This document shows positions 50,938-60,202 of a stretch of 64,000 nt of DNA, in pieces; position 1 is the stretch's first letter; the number at the start of each line of letters is the position of its first letter. The position numbers and the translations under genes are program-made. The stretch is taken from positions 3,381,001 through 3,445,000 of the forward strand of contig NZ_CP146608.1 of the NCBI RefSeq assembly GCF_037113415.1, read 5' to 3'. A model generated the notes under the pieces. The model was given only the letters and a program-made list of their open reading frames with translations. It ran no database searches and was not told the DNA's origin. Source of the DNA: Devosia sp. XK-2. GTDB taxonomy: Bacteria; Pseudomonadota; Alphaproteobacteria; Rhizobiales; Devosiaceae.

Positions 50938-52224
50938 ATGCGTGCAATTGACAAGCGCCTGGGAGCCGTGGGCCTGGCGCTGCTGCTTATGGCGGGCCTG
51001 TCCGCTCCGGCCCTGGCACAGGCCAGCACCGAGATCGATTTTGGCGATGACAGCTCCGAATGGGCCAATGACGGAGAATGCGACGATCCGCGTTTTGCCG
51101 GCTCGGCAATGGCATCCGAACTGCTCGACACCGATATCGGCCGCGACGCCACCGATTGCCGCGCCGCCTTCGAGGCCGGCAGCATAAGCCTGGCCGAGAG
51201 CACAACAGCCGCAACGACCGCCAATGACGATATCGACTTCGGCGACGACAGCTCTGAATGGGCCAAGGACGGGGAATGCGACGATCCGCGCTTTGCCGGT
51301 TCGGCCATGGCGTCCGAACTGCTCGACGCCGATATCGGTCGCGACGCCACCGATTGCCGCGCCGCCTTCGAGGCCGGAACCATAACCCTTGTGGGCGACA
51401 GCGACCCGGCCATGATCGGCGATATCGATTTTGGGGACGATAGCTCCGAATGGGCCAAGGACCTCGAATGCGACGATCCGCGTTTTGTCGGTTCGGGCAT
51501 GGCCAGCCAGCTCGAGGATATCAATATCATGCACGATGCCTCGGACTGTCGTCAGGCCTTTGAGGACGGCACCATCACCCTGGCCGGCGACGACGCCGCA
51601 CCGGCTGCGCCAGCGGCCAATACTGCCTCCGCCGGCATGCTCGAACAGATCGCCGCCCGCATCGATTTCGGTGACGACAGCAGCACCTGGGCCAATGACG
51701 GGGAATGCGATGACCCTGATTTCACCGGGCCCGGCGTAGCGGGAGAAACCCTGGATGCGGACCGCTTGCACGATGCCAGTGACTGCCGCGCCGCCTTCCT
51801 GGCCGGAACCGCTTTCCTTAAGTCTGTCAATGATTTAGGGGGCTTCTTCAACTATGGATCGGACAGCTCCGAATGGGCCAATGACGGCCAATGCGACGAC
51901 TGGCGCTTCACCGGGCCGGGCATGGCCAAAAAGCTCGAAGGTGGCGATGTGATGGCCGATGCCAGCGATTGCCGCGCGCTCGAAGCCAGTGGCGAAATCT
52001 CCATCAAGCCGGTCTTCACCGCCGACTATGCCCTTGGCGCGCCCTACGATTCTTCCGGCGTCTATTTCGGCGACAATAGCTCGTCCTATGCCGATGACAA
52101 CATCTGCGACGATCCGCGCTTTGAAGGCCCGGGCGTGGCCACCACCCTGCTCGATAGCGATCTCGAGCACGATGCCGCCGACTGCAAGACGCTGTTCGAG
52201 GCCGGCCAGATCACCCTGCGCTAG
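50938..52224 (+). CDS. Secreted protein of six cysteine-containing repeats
   Basis: 428 aa. Signal peptide 1-28 (GLALLLMAGLSAPALAQ), then six repeats of about 53 residues at 33-85, 99-151, 163-215, 242-294, 304-356 and 375-427. Consensus: FGDDSSxWAxDGECDDPRF, then GxGMA, about 12 variable residues, and DAxDCRxxFEAGxIxL. Each repeat has two Cys 26 residues apart, suited to a disulfide, and 6-8 acidic residues. The first two repeats are almost identical, so the array grew recently. No family or function recognised; excreted or periplasmic, possibly calcium-binding. Confidence 0.85.
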   Translation: MRAIDKRLGAVGLALLLMAGLSAPALAQASTEIDFGDDSSEWANDGECDDPRFAGSAMASELLDTDIGRDATDCRAAFEAGSISLAESTTAATTANDDIDFGDDSSEWAKDGECDDPRFAGSAMASELLDADIGRDATDCRAAFEAGTITLVGDSDPAMIGDIDFGDDSSEWAKDLECDDPRFVGSGMASQLEDINIMHDASDCRQAFEDGTITLAGDDAAPAAPAANTASAGMLEQIAARIDFGDDSSTWANDGECDDPDFTGPGVAGETLDADRLHDASDCRAAFLAGTAFLKSVNDLGGFFNYGSDSSEWANDGQCDDWRFTGPGMAKKLEGGDVMADASDCRALEASGEISIKPVFTADYALGAPYDSSGVYFGDNSSSYADDNICDDPRFEGPGVATTLLDSDLEHDAADCKTLFEAGQITLR

Positions 52225-52255
52225 GGTCCTGGACCCGCTTGATGAACGAATAATA

Positions 52256-52285
52256 AACGGCGGGACCTCGGGTCCCGCCGTTTTC
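52256..52285. terminator. Bidirectional terminator, repeat-protein gene and sdh operon
   Basis: AACGGCGGGACC and GGTCCCGCCGTT form a 12-bp stem with a 3-base loop. TTTTC follows on the plus strand and TTTATTATT on the minus strand, so it can end both convergent transcripts. Confidence 0.85.
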
Positions 52286-52310
52286 GTTCCGGATCGAGCA
52301 AAAGCAGGCC

Positions 52311-53093
52311 TTAAGCGGCCTTGCGCTCCACCATCATCTTCTTGATCTGGGCAATGGCCTTGGCCGGGTTCAACCCCTTGGGGCAGACCTTGGCGCAGTT
52401 CATGATGGTGTGGCAGCGATAAAGCTTGAAGGGGTCTTCAAGATTGTCGAGCCGTTCCGACGTGGTTTCGTCGCGGCTGTCGATCAGCCAGCGATAGGCC
52501 TGCAGCAGCGCAGCGGGCCCGAGATATTTCTCGCCATTCCACCAATAAGACGGGCAGGACGTCGAGCAGCAGGCGCACAGAATGCATTCGTAAAGCCCGT
52601 CGAGCTTGGCGCGGTTTTCGACTGACTGCGTCCACTCCTTGTCGGGCGTGGGCGAAGTGGTTTTGAGCCAGGGCTCGATGGCGCGGTGCTGAGCGTAGAA
52701 ATTGGTGAGGTCGGGGACGAGGTCCTTGACCACCGGCATATGGGGCAGCGGGTAGATCTTGATGGGGCCCGCGGAGTCATCCATGCCCTTGGTGCAGGCC
52801 AGCGTGTTGAGCCCATTAATATTCATCGAGCAGGACCCGCAAATGCCCTCGCGGCAGGAGCGGCGCAGCGTCAGGGTCGGATCGGTATTGTTCTTGATAT
52901 AGAGCAGCGCATCCAGGATCATCGGACCGCAATTGTCGAGATCGACGAAATAGGTATCGATGCGCGGATTGTCGGCCTTGTCCGGATCATAGCGATAGAT
53001 ATGGAACTCGCGCAGGCGCGTCGCGCCTTCCGGTTTCGGCCAGGTCTTGCCCTTTTGCGGCTGGTCGGCCTTGCGCAATGTCAGTTCGGCCAT
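52311..53093 (-). CDS. sdhB: Succinate dehydrogenase iron-sulfur subunit
   Basis: 260 aa. Carries electrons from FAD to ubiquinone. Cysteines for [2Fe-2S] lie in [20 protein letters not shown], and those for [4Fe-4S] and [3Fe-4S] in [16 protein letters not shown] and [17 protein letters not shown]. Last gene of the operon, separated from sdhA by three small genes. Confidence 0.98.
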   Translation of the reverse strand: MAELTLRKADQPQKGKTWPKPEGATRLREFHIYRYDPDKADNPRIDTYFVDLDNCGPMILDALLYIKNNTDPTLTLRRSCREGICGSCSMNINGLNTLACTKGMDDSAGPIKIYPLPHMPVVKDLVPDLTNFYAQHRAIEPWLKTTSPTPDKEWTQSVENRAKLDGLYECILCACCSTSCPSYWWNGEKYLGPAALLQAYRWLIDSRDETTSERLDNLEDPFKLYRCHTIMNCAKVCPKGLNPAKAIAQIKKMMVERKAA

Positions 53094-53155
53094 TTTCTTC
53101 GCTCTTCCTTCTCAACTTCGGGGTTTTCGCCCCAAGGAAATTCCGTTTCGTCCGA

Positions 53156-53443
53156 TCAGTAGTTCGGCTTGCAGACCTGGTTCGACCTGCGGATATAAGT
53201 GTCATAGGTGACGGACTCGCTGACAGCGAGCGAGCCGCCCTTCATCGCAGCGATGACCACGCCCATGAAGCGCTCGTCGATCAGGCTCATGGCCGCATCG
53301 GCCTTGCAGGCGCAAAGCGTTCGATTTTCTGAAATATCCATACAGACCCGGTAAAACTCGTCCTTCTGTGCTGCTGTGGGGGCAGCGGCAAACACCGGAA
53401 CGCTCAGCAAAAGCAGTGGCACACATGCGATGAGACGCTTCAT
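53156..53443 (-). CDS. Small secreted four-cysteine protein
   Basis: 95 aa. Signal peptide (RLIACVPLLLLSVPVFAA), then a mature part with four Cys (YRVCMDISENRTLCACKAD and VCKPNY), likely two disulfides. No family recognised. Its ATG overlaps the DUF3052 stop, placing it in the sdh transcript just before sdhB. Confidence 0.75.
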   Translation of the reverse strand: MKRLIACVPLLLLSVPVFAAAPTAAQKDEFYRVCMDISENRTLCACKADAAMSLIDERFMGVVIAAMKGGSLAVSESVTYDTYIRRSNQVCKPNY

Positions 53444-53868
53444 CTCAACTCCTTGCGAATAACCAGCTTCAGACCCGACCAGGTCTGGTCCACGGCGCAG
53501 ACCTTGACGTCCACAAGGCCCCTGGGCAGGGCGGCATCGCGGATGACATCCTCGGTCACGTCGGTGGCAACCTTCGCGGCCTTTTTGGGCCAGCTTACCC
53601 AGATCATCCCATCGGGCACGATCAGCGCCTTCAACCGCTCCACCACATTTTCCAGTACCGCGCGGGAGGTGGTGAACAGGTGGATGAAATCGAAGGGCCC
53701 CTTCTCGGCGCCCAGGCCATCAAGCGCAATGTCCCCAAGCTGGGCGAAGTCACGCGCCACAGTCAGCTCCGACAGGGCGCGCGGCAGGTCGACGAACAGC
53801 ACGCGCCCGCCATCCTTGAGCCCCAGCTTCTGCGCCAGCGGCGTGCCTGAATAGCCAGCGTCACTCAT
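53440..53868 (-). CDS. DUF3052-family protein
   Basis: 142 aa. YSGTPLAQKLGLKDGGRVLFVDLP and MIWVSWPKKAAKVATDVTEDVIRD are the family's two conserved blocks. The fold looks Rossmann-like; function unknown. Translated after the 41-aa gene (ATGA-type overlap) within the sdh operon. Confidence 0.88.
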   Translation of the reverse strand: MSDAGYSGTPLAQKLGLKDGGRVLFVDLPRALSELTVARDFAQLGDIALDGLGAEKGPFDFIHLFTTSRAVLENVVERLKALIVPDGMIWVSWPKKAAKVATDVTEDVIRDAALPRGLVDVKVCAVDQTWSGLKLVIRKELR

Positions 53869-53990
53869 TTGCGCACCTGTCCGGCCGGCTGCCCCGGCTT
53901 GGGCGCAGGCAACGGCTTGGCGGCCGGGGCCACCGGCACCGCATTGCTGCGGCCTCCGTCATAGCTGCGTTCCTCGCACAAATGACACAT
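53865..53990 (-). CDS. 41-aa CxxC small protein
   Basis: A frame of 41 codons from ATG 53990, 10 bases after the sdhA stop, ending in a 4-base overlap with the DUF3052 start. It begins MCHLCEERSYDGGR (a CxxC pair), and the rest is Pro/Ala/Lys rich. A GAAAGGCAG ribosome site precedes it. The tight junctions on both sides argue that it is translated. Could bind a metal; no family recognised. Confidence 0.55.
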   Translation of the reverse strand: MCHLCEERSYDGGRSNAVPVAPAAKPLPAPKPGQPAGQVRK

Positions 53991-54000
53991 CTGCCTTTCC

Positions 54001-55812
54001 CTAGTAGACGCGAGCCTTGGGCGCGATCTTCTTGAGATCGATGCCGCCCTCTGCCTGTGGGGTCAGCGGATCGGTGATCACCGGACGATAGCTCAAATCC
54101 ACCGCGCCATTGCCGACATCGACCCTGGAGAGGGTATGCTTGCGCCATTCCTGATCGTCGCGATTGGGGAAATCCTCATGCGCATGCGCGCCGCGGCTTT
54201 CGTGCCGGGCCTCGGCCGAGACCACCGTGGCGATAGCGCAGGTCATGAGGTTTTCGAGCTCGAGCGTTTCCACCAGGTCCGAATTCCAGATCAACGAGCG
54301 GTCGGTGACCTTGACGTCGGGCAGGCGACCATAAATCTCGGTCATCGCCTTGACGCCGTTCTTGAGCGAGTCAGAGGTGCGGAACACGGCCGCATCGGCC
54401 TGCATGGTCCGCTGCATCTCGTCGCGCAGTTTGGCCGTGGGCTGGGAGCCATTGGCATTGCGGAGGCGATCAAAGCGGGCGAGGATTTTCTCGTCCTGGG
54501 CTTTGTTGATGCCCGGCACCGGCGCGGCCTTGTCGATCACCTTGCCTGCCCGGATGGCGGCGGCGCGGCCGAACACCACGAGATCGGTCAGCGAGTTCGA
54601 ACCCAGCCGATTGGCGCCATGCACCGAGGCACAGGCCGCCTCGCCCACGGCCATCAGGCCCGGCACAATGCGATTGGGGTCCTCGGCGGTCGGGTTCAAA
54701 ACCTCGCCGTGATAGTTCGCGGGAATGCCCCCCATATTATAGTGCACCGTGGGCAGGACCGGGATGGGCTCGCGGGTGAGGTCAACGCCGGCAAAAATCT
54801 TGGCGCTTTCGGTAATGCCCGGCAGGCGCTCATGCAGAACCTTGGGATCAAGGTGATCAAGGTGCAGGTAGATGTGGTCCTTCTTGGGGCCGACACCCCG
54901 GCCTTCGCGGATTTCCAGCGTCATGCAGCGGCTGACCACATCGCGTGAGGCCAGATCCTTGGCATTGGGGGCATAGCGCTCCATGAAGCGCTCACCTTCC
55001 GAATTGGTGAGATAGCCGCCCTCGCCGCGCGCGCCTTCTGTAATCAGCACACCGGCGCCATAAATGCCGGTGGGGTGGAACTGCACAAATTCCATGTCCT
55101 GCAAAGGCAGGCCGGCGCGGGCCACCATGCCATTGCCGTCGCCGGTGCAGGTATGGGCCGAGGTGGCCGAAAAATAGGAGCGGCCATAGCCGCCGGTGGC
55201 GAGCACCGTGGTCTTGGCGCGGAAGCGATGCAGCGTGCCATCGTCGAGCTTCCAGGCGATCACGCCCTGGCACGATCCGTCATCGCCCATGATGAGATCG
55301 AGCGCGAAATATTCGATGAAGAACTGCGCATCATTCTTGACCGACTGGCCATAAAGCGTGTGCAGAATAGCGTGGCCGGTGCGGTCGGCGGCGGCACAGG
55401 TGCGCTGCACCGGCGGACCATCGCCGAATTCAGTCATATGGCCGCCAAACGGGCGCTGGTAAATCTTGCCCTCATTGGTGCGGCTGAAGGGTACGCCATA
55501 ATGTTCCAGCTCGTAAATCGCCGCCGGGGCCTCGCGCGCCAGATATTCCATGGCGTCATTGTCACCCAGCCAGTCCGACCCCTTGACGGTGTCATACATG
55601 TGCCACTGCCAGCTGTCGGGGCCCATATTCTGCAGCGAAGCGGCAATGCCGCCCTGCGCCGCCACGGTGTGGGACCGGGTGGGGAAGACCTTGGTGATAC
55701 AGGCGGTGTTGAACCCCTGTTCGGCCATGCCCAGCGTGGCGCGGAGGCCCGCGCCGCCGGCACCCACCACCACAACGTCGAATTCGTGGTCGATCAGTTC
55801 GTATTCAGCCAT
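54001..55812 (-). CDS. sdhA: Succinate dehydrogenase flavoprotein subunit
   Basis: 603 aa. Oxidises succinate to fumarate in the TCA cycle. FAD-binding [12 protein letters not shown]; the His for covalent FAD in [12 protein letters not shown]; catalytic block [38 protein letters not shown] near the end. Start taken at [11 protein letters not shown], three codons after another ATG. Follows sdhD with a small overlap of the extended frame. Confidence 0.98.
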   Translation of the reverse strand: MAEYELIDHEFDVVVVGAGGAGLRATLGMAEQGFNTACITKVFPTRSHTVAAQGGIAASLQNMGPDSWQWHMYDTVKGSDWLGDNDAMEYLAREAPAAIYELEHYGVPFSRTNEGKIYQRPFGGHMTEFGDGPPVQRTCAAADRTGHAILHTLYGQSVKNDAQFFIEYFALDLIMGDDGSCQGVIAWKLDDGTLHRFRAKTTVLATGGYGRSYFSATSAHTCTGDGNGMVARAGLPLQDMEFVQFHPTGIYGAGVLITEGARGEGGYLTNSEGERFMERYAPNAKDLASRDVVSRCMTLEIREGRGVGPKKDHIYLHLDHLDPKVLHERLPGITESAKIFAGVDLTREPIPVLPTVHYNMGGIPANYHGEVLNPTAEDPNRIVPGLMAVGEAACASVHGANRLGSNSLTDLVVFGRAAAIRAGKVIDKAAPVPGINKAQDEKILARFDRLRNANGSQPTAKLRDEMQRTMQADAAVFRTSDSLKNGVKAMTEIYGRLPDVKVTDRSLIWNSDLVETLELENLMTCAIATVVSAEARHESRGAHAHEDFPNRDDQEWRKHTLSRVDVGNGAVDLSYRPVITDPLTPQAEGGIDLKKIAPKARVY

Positions 55813-55817
55813 TTTGA

Positions 55818-56210
55818 TCAACCCCAGAAGACGATTTTAAGCACGGAGCCAGCGCCGAGCAGCGCCACGGCCAGGCAGAAGAGCGTGTTGAGCATCATGG
55901 CCAGGCGATACATCGAGCCAGCCAGGTAATCTTCCAGCGTATCGCGCATGCCATTGCGCATATGCACCGTGGCAATGGCGATCAGCGCCGCAAAGGGCAG
56001 GCCGACATACCAATTGCCCAAAAGCGCAACGACATCGGACCTGTCCTGCCCGGCCAGGCGCACGATGACGAAGAGCAGGAAGCATAGGAACACGATATTG
56101 ATGGCGCCGGTGGTGCGCTGGGTGATGAAATGGCGGGTGGAGGCCTTCGCATCCCCATAATGGGTCTTGGGATTGGCGATCTTGTCGGTGGTTATCACGG
56201 TGTCACGCAT
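55818..56210 (-). CDS. sdhD: Succinate dehydrogenase membrane anchor subunit
   Basis: 130 aa, three helices. The conserved His for haem or quinone lies in [16 protein letters not shown], followed by a final helix ([16 protein letters not shown]). Start [11 protein letters not shown] at 56210, 1 base after the sdhC stop. Confidence 0.93.
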   Translation of the reverse strand: MRDTVITTDKIANPKTHYGDAKASTRHFITQRTTGAINIVFLCFLLFVIVRLAGQDRSDVVALLGNWYVGLPFAALIAIATVHMRNGMRDTLEDYLAGSMYRLAMMLNTLFCLAVALLGAGSVLKIVFWG

Positions 56211-56211
56211 G

Positions 56212-56598
56212 TCAGGCCATCCACACAAACAATGTCCAGATCAGGAGGGTGAGGACCACCGAAGCGATGATCGTGGCCCAGGCCATGCGCTCACGCTGTC
56301 CCGGCTCCATCATCACGGCAAAATCCCAGACGAAGTGGCGCAAGCCGCCACACATGTGATGCACCAGGCTCCAGGTGAAGCCGAACAGCACCAATTGGCC
56401 GAACCAGCTGCCATAAATGTAATTGACCTGGGTCAGCGCATCCTGGCCCAAAGCGGCCGCCAGGAGCCAGATGGCCAAAAGCGCCATGCCGGCATAATTG
56501 GCGATGCCGGTGATCCGGTGGATGATGGACATCGCCATGGTGACGGTCCAGCGATAGATCTGCAGATGCGGGGATGTGGGACGGGCTCTAACCGACAT
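56212..56598 (-). CDS. sdhC: Succinate dehydrogenase cytochrome b556 subunit
   Basis: 128 aa, three helices. Starts RPTSPHLQIYRW, then SIIHRITGIANYAG and the haem-ligand stretch SLVHHMCGGLRHFVWD. First gene of the sdh operon. Confidence 0.96.
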   Translation of the reverse strand: MSVRARPTSPHLQIYRWTVTMAMSIIHRITGIANYAGMALLAIWLLAAALGQDALTQVNYIYGSWFGQLVLFGFTWSLVHHMCGGLRHFVWDFAVMMEPGQRERMAWATIIASVVLTLLIWTLFVWMA

Positions 56599-57040
56599 GG
56601 GGCGTTCCGGGGCCTTTCCTGATGCGGCGCATATGTCGCGTCCAGTTTGGAATGGTTCGAGTCTTTAACGCCCAATGGTTACGAAATCAAAGCCCTGAGA
56701 CCATGAGAGAATGCAACTTTTGGCGCATCCCGCACTTTGTTCGCAGAACGAACAGCCTGTTCGACGTGCGGCTGCAGCCATGACCTGGCCAGGTGGGGAA
56801 GTATCGGCTCCTTCGCCTCCCTCCCCCTTGAGGGGAGGGATTGAGGGTGGGGGTCCATCGGTGGCCTGATAACCACCCCCACCCCTAACCCCTCCCCTCA
56901 AGGGGGAGGGGGACGATGAATGCGACCCGCGCAAATCTGGGAAGCGCCTAAAATGAAAATTGTTTTTGGGAACGGGCGGCAAAACCGCGCCAGCCTGACG
57001 ACAAAACGATCTGGACCCGGCAGGACTGGACGGCGGAAAG
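56599..57040. other. Intergenic region holding the sdh promoter and repeat A
   Basis: About 440 bases upstream of sdhC. Contains repeat A copy 2 (56806-56911); the part next to sdhC must carry its promoter, but no convincing -35/-10 pair stands out. Open frames here are repeat sequence. Confidence 0.5.
56806..56911. repeat. Dispersed palindromic repeat A, copy 2
   Basis: Same layout as 24695-24806: CGGCTCCTT flank, CTCCCTCCCCCTTGAGGGGA hairpin, GAGGGTGGGGGT, a variable centre, then ACCCCCACCCCTAACCCCTC and the closing hairpin. The centre (CCATCGGTGGCCTGATAA) differs from copy 1, while the arms are nearly the same. Confidence 0.8.
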
Positions 57041-57066
57041 CAAAACCGCCGGGCGAGCCCGGCGGT
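57041..57066 (-). terminator. Terminator after the secreted protein at 57075
   Basis: ACCGCCGGG and CCCGGCGGT form a 9-bp stem with a 4-base loop; on the minus strand TTTTG follows. It lies 9 bases past the stop codon. Confidence 0.65.
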
Positions 57067-57074
57067 AGACAGTC

Positions 57075-57446
57075 TTATTTCCACTTGATCGGGAAATCCG
57101 GCAGGTCGATGCCACCGCCCTTGCCGCCCGCACTGCCGCCCCCGCCGGACAGGGTGCTGGCATCGGCCATGCCGATCAGCCGGTTGACGGCGACGCGATT
57201 GTCGATGCCGGGCCAGCTGCATTCGGCATAGTGCGTGTCAAGGAAGGTACAGTCCACCTGCACCGAGGCGACAAGACAGGTCAGCACCGGCATATCGGCG
57301 GCAAAGACGCCGCCCTGATCGACGCAGCGATTGGCAAAGGTTTCCATGCCGATATCCACTTCGCGGGTTGCCGCCTGGGCCTGTGCGGCACTCATCAGAC
57401 TTGCAAGGGCCATGCCGGCGGCAAGAAGCAATTTGGTTTTGGTCAC
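57075..57446 (-). CDS. Secreted protein of unknown function
   Basis: 123 aa from a GTG at 57446 with a GGAGAT ribosome site; the longer frame upstream lacks one. Signal peptide (KLLLAAGMALASLMSAAQAQA). Mature part has four Cys (NRCVDQGGVF, LTCLVASVQVDCTFLDTHYAECSWPG shows the rest in pieces), then a glycine-rich stretch and the ending DLPDFPIKWK. Single gene with its own terminator. No family recognised. Confidence 0.75.
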   Translation of the reverse strand: MTKTKLLLAAGMALASLMSAAQAQAATREVDIGMETFANRCVDQGGVFAADMPVLTCLVASVQVDCTFLDTHYAECSWPGIDNRVAVNRLIGMADASTLSGGGGSAGGKGGGIDLPDFPIKWK

Positions 57447-57644
57447 AATAGATCTCCATTTCAATGATGTGGCAGGCGCCTGGCCTGCCTTTTGATGGCG
57501 CATCGTCTAGCCCAGACCAGCTCACGCCAGCGTGAACCGCCCATTTAGCTGCCGTTCAGCCGGCCGGACCAGGCAGAGGAGGAAAAGCCGCCTATCGTGA
57601 GCATGGCGGATGGGTTATGCGATGCGGCAGCACGGAGCCTGGAC

Positions 57645-58220
57645 ATGACCGAACGCATCACCATTGTCGGCGCGAAATTGCTGGCGAAGAATTGGGGCAC
57701 GCTCTCCAATGTCACGCTGGACTACCGGCATAAAAACGGCACGCTGCAGCGGCTCGAGCGCGAGGTCTATGACCATGGCAGCGCCGCGGCCATGCTGCTG
57801 CATGACAGGGACCGCAATAGTGTGCTGCTGGTGCGCCAGTTCCGGCTGCCGCCCCTGCTCAATGGCGATCAGCCCGACCTGCTCGAAGTCTGTGCCGGCC
57901 TGCTCGATGGTGACGCGCCGGCAGAGGCGGCGGCGCGCGAGGCACTCGAGGAGACCGGCCACGAGCCGGCCGATATCAGCCATGTCTGCGATATCTATAC
58001 CTGCCCCGGCTCGCTGACCGAAAAGGTGAGCCTTTTTATTGCCCGCTATGGCGCGGACACGCTGCGCCATGCCGGTGGCGGCCTGGAACATGAGGGCGAG
58101 GAAATCGAACTGGTCGAACTCGGTTTCGACGAGGCCATGGCCATGACGCGCGACGGCCGCATCGTGGATGCCAAGACCATTATTCTGCTCCAGCACCTGG
58201 CGCTGCAGCGACTGGGCTAG
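57645..58220 (+). CDS. Nudix hydrolase, NudK/ADP-ribose pyrophosphatase-like
   Basis: 191 aa from ATG 57645 (MTERITIVGAKLL). The Nudix box GDAPAEAAAREALEETGHEP is intact, with REALEE as metal ligands. LLVRQFRLPP, EVCAGLLDGD and YTCPGSLTEKVSLFIA resemble NudK (GDP-mannose pyrophosphatase, YffH) and ADP-ribose hydrolases. Substrate uncertain between these. Confidence 0.88.
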   Translation: MTERITIVGAKLLAKNWGTLSNVTLDYRHKNGTLQRLEREVYDHGSAAAMLLHDRDRNSVLLVRQFRLPPLLNGDQPDLLEVCAGLLDGDAPAEAAAREALEETGHEPADISHVCDIYTCPGSLTEKVSLFIARYGADTLRHAGGGLEHEGEEIELVELGFDEAMAMTRDGRIVDAKTIILLQHLALQRLG

Positions 58221-58515
58221 TCTGCCCGAACTATTCCGGCCGCAGCGACCGAAACGAGGCTTCCTGCTTTCGTGGAAGTGATTTGGTGACGGGCGGAGTG
58301 CTTCGCCCCCCACCGCGCCGCCCCCGGGCCCGACCCGAGGGCCAGTCTCAACACCTCGGGCGCTCGTATTGGCCCTCGGATCAAGTCCGAGGGCGGAACC
58401 GTTTTCCTGGCGATATCAGGGATTGGTCGCTGCTCGCCATTCGAGCCGCCACTCGACCATAGGTCTCGTGGCCTCCTGACCTGAAATCGCTCCACTGGAG
58501 CGATTTCGCCTGCGG
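58221..58515. repeat. Dispersed repeat C, copy 2, with 25-bp palindrome
   Basis: Holds CCCTCGGATCAAGTCCGAGGG (an inverted repeat near 58375), the reverse complement of the CCTATGGTCGAGTGGC phrase of copy 1, and the palindrome 58483-58507 (arms GAAATCGCTCC around ACT). A related CCCTCGGGTCAAGCCCAAGGG occurs at 63033. No gene is supported here. Confidence 0.6.
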
Positions 58516-58519
58516 CCGG

Positions 58520-58726
58520 TCAGTAGTCCACCAGCTTCTTTTCCGGATCATAGGGCTGGTCCTTGACCACACGCGTCACCGCCTGGCCGCAGCGCATTTT
58601 CTTGCTGACCGCGTCATAGGCATAGGTGGGGCTGCCATGCAGCTCCCAGCCTTCCGAGAGTGCCTTGGTCACCTTGTGGCAAAAGGCGCTGTCATCCTCG
58701 CCGCTGAGGAAACGATAGATTAGCAT
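58520..58726 (-). CDS. DUF1737-family small protein
   Basis: 68 aa. IYRFLSGEDDSAFCHKVTKAL, then EGWELHGSPTYAYD, is the DUF1737 pattern. Function unknown. Divergent from the carbonic anhydrase gene with 73 bases between. Confidence 0.88.
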   Translation of the reverse strand: MLIYRFLSGEDDSAFCHKVTKALSEGWELHGSPTYAYDAVSKKMRCGQAVTRVVKDQPYDPEKKLVDY

Positions 58727-58799
58727 GCATGACCCCTATGCTCCGGCATCCCAATGCCGGGAATTGATCTTGTCGCCTCTTACAGCTAATCGAAACGAC

Positions 58800-59438
58800 A
58801 TGCACAGCTTTCCTCAGCACCTTCTCGACGGCCACGCCAATTTCATGTCCGGACGCTATGCCCGGGAAAAAGAGCGCATTCGCGACCTCGCGGAGTCCGG
58901 GCAAAAACCCACCACGCTGATCATCGCCTGTTGCGACAGCCGCGCGGCGCCCGAAATGATTTTCGACGCCGGCCCGGGCGAGCTGTTCGTGCTGCGCAAT
59001 GTGGCCAATCTGGTTCCCACCTACCAGCCCGATGGCGGCCAGCACGGCACTTCGGCGGCAATCGAATTTGCCATCAAGGGGCTCAACATCGCCAATATCG
59101 TGGTGATGGGCCATGGCCGCTGCGGTGGCATTGCCGCCGCGCTCGACCCGCATATGAAACCGCTCGATAGCGGCGATTTCATCGGCAAATGGATGAGCAT
59201 GCTGGGAGAATTGCCCAGCCAATTGGGTCAGAACAGGCTCATGACCGATGCCGAGCGGCAGACGGCCATGGAACGGATATCGATCCGCAATTCCATCCGC
59301 AATCTGCGCACCTTCCCCTATGTCAAATCGCTCGAAGACGAGGGTGTGCTGGCCGTACACGGCGCCTGGTTCGATATTTCGACCGGCGAATTGTGGATCA
59401 TGGACAATAATGGCGATTTTATCCGCCCCCAACTCTGA
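58800..59438 (+). CDS. Beta-class carbonic anhydrase
   Basis: 212 aa cytosolic zinc enzyme interconverting CO2 and bicarbonate. Zinc ligands Cys44 (ACCDSR, with the Asp46-Arg48 dyad), His105 and Cys108 (GHGRCGG) are all present. Start ATG 58800 gives the usual N-terminus (HLLDGHANFMSGRY). Stands alone. Confidence 0.95.
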   Translation: MHSFPQHLLDGHANFMSGRYAREKERIRDLAESGQKPTTLIIACCDSRAAPEMIFDAGPGELFVLRNVANLVPTYQPDGGQHGTSAAIEFAIKGLNIANIVVMGHGRCGGIAAALDPHMKPLDSGDFIGKWMSMLGELPSQLGQNRLMTDAERQTAMERISIRNSIRNLRTFPYVKSLEDEGVLAVHGAWFDISTGELWIMDNNGDFIRPQL

Positions 59439-59797
59439 GGCTTAATGCCCCGCCCCGCTTTTTCCGGACAAGCCTGACGCCTGCATTTGCCTCGGCCCGC
59501 TTATCCCGGTTTTGCCGCAAATCTGTACTGAGCCGGCCATGATCGTGATCACTAGAGTGTGAACACGACTGCCGGCAGGCGCGCTTTCACGCAACCGTGA
59601 TTGGCAAGCCCCCGCACCGCAAGCACCTCACAATGCCCAAAAAACGCCGCGGAAATTGTCCGCTCACGCCCTTGTGCCGGCCAGCGCGAGCCACATTGGG
59701 CCGCGATTGTCTGTCTCGCGGATCGCCAAGCAGCGCCCCGCCGGCACCGGTTCGAACCGCGTGCCGTTCCTCCTCAAAAGCAACATGGAGTTACCCC
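59439..59797. other. Intergenic region before the EF-hand genes
   Basis: About 360 bases. Short frames only, none convincing. Presumably holds the promoter for the first EF-hand gene; no clear element seen. Confidence 0.4.
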
Positions 59798-60049
59798 ATG
59801 AAGAAGATCGTCCTGACCTCGCTGTTCGCCCTCGGCCTGTCCGGTGCCGCCATGGCCCAGGCCGCGACCGACTTCGCTTCGGTCGATACCGATATGAGCG
59901 GTGGCGTTTCGCTGACCGAGGCCCAGGTGGCCTGGCCGGACCTGACCGAAGAGGCCTTCATTGCCGCCGATACCGATGGCAATGGCGAGCTTTCGATCGA
60001 GGAATATGACGCCCTGGTCGCCGCTTCCGCAGCCCCGGCTGCTGAATAA
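59798..60049 (+). CDS. Secreted EF-hand protein 1
   Basis: 83 aa. Signal peptide (KIVLTSLFALGLSGAAMAQA), then two EF-hands: a degenerate loop DTDMSGGVSLTE and a canonical loop DTDGNGELSIEE with all oxygen ligands. Should bind one calcium in the periplasm or outside. A paralogue follows 153 bases downstream. Confidence 0.88.
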   Translation: MKKIVLTSLFALGLSGAAMAQAATDFASVDTDMSGGVSLTEAQVAWPDLTEEAFIAADTDGNGELSIEEYDALVAASAAPAAE

Positions 60050-60123
60050 GACCTGGTGGCCCCGCCCCTTGCACCGGCGCCCCCAAAATACCGGGTGCAA
60101 GGCGCATTAAAGGGCGCACAGCC

Positions 60124-60159
60124 GGCCACCCCAATCGTCCCGGGGTGGCCGCGGCTTTT
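60124..60159 (+). terminator. Probable terminator after EF-hand gene 1
   Basis: GGCCACCCC and GGGGTGGCC (60142-60150) form a 9-bp stem with a 9-base loop; GCGGCTTTT follows. A second stem (CCTTGCACC with GGTGCAAGG, 60067-60102) precedes it. The T-run is short. Confidence 0.45.
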
Positions 60160-60202
60160 CAACATGCGGGGTGTGGACACCCCAACCTGGAGACCCTTTC
60201 CC

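Noticed and set aside
50938..52224. CRISPR-like array in the repeat protein gene
   Set aside because: The repeats are in-frame protein units of about 160-230 bases spacing with diverged copies, not short identical repeats with spacers. No CRISPR array or cas gene was seen anywhere in the window.
58221..58495. Minus-strand 92-codon frame after the Nudix gene
   Set aside because: Lies wholly in repeat C and has no ribosome site.
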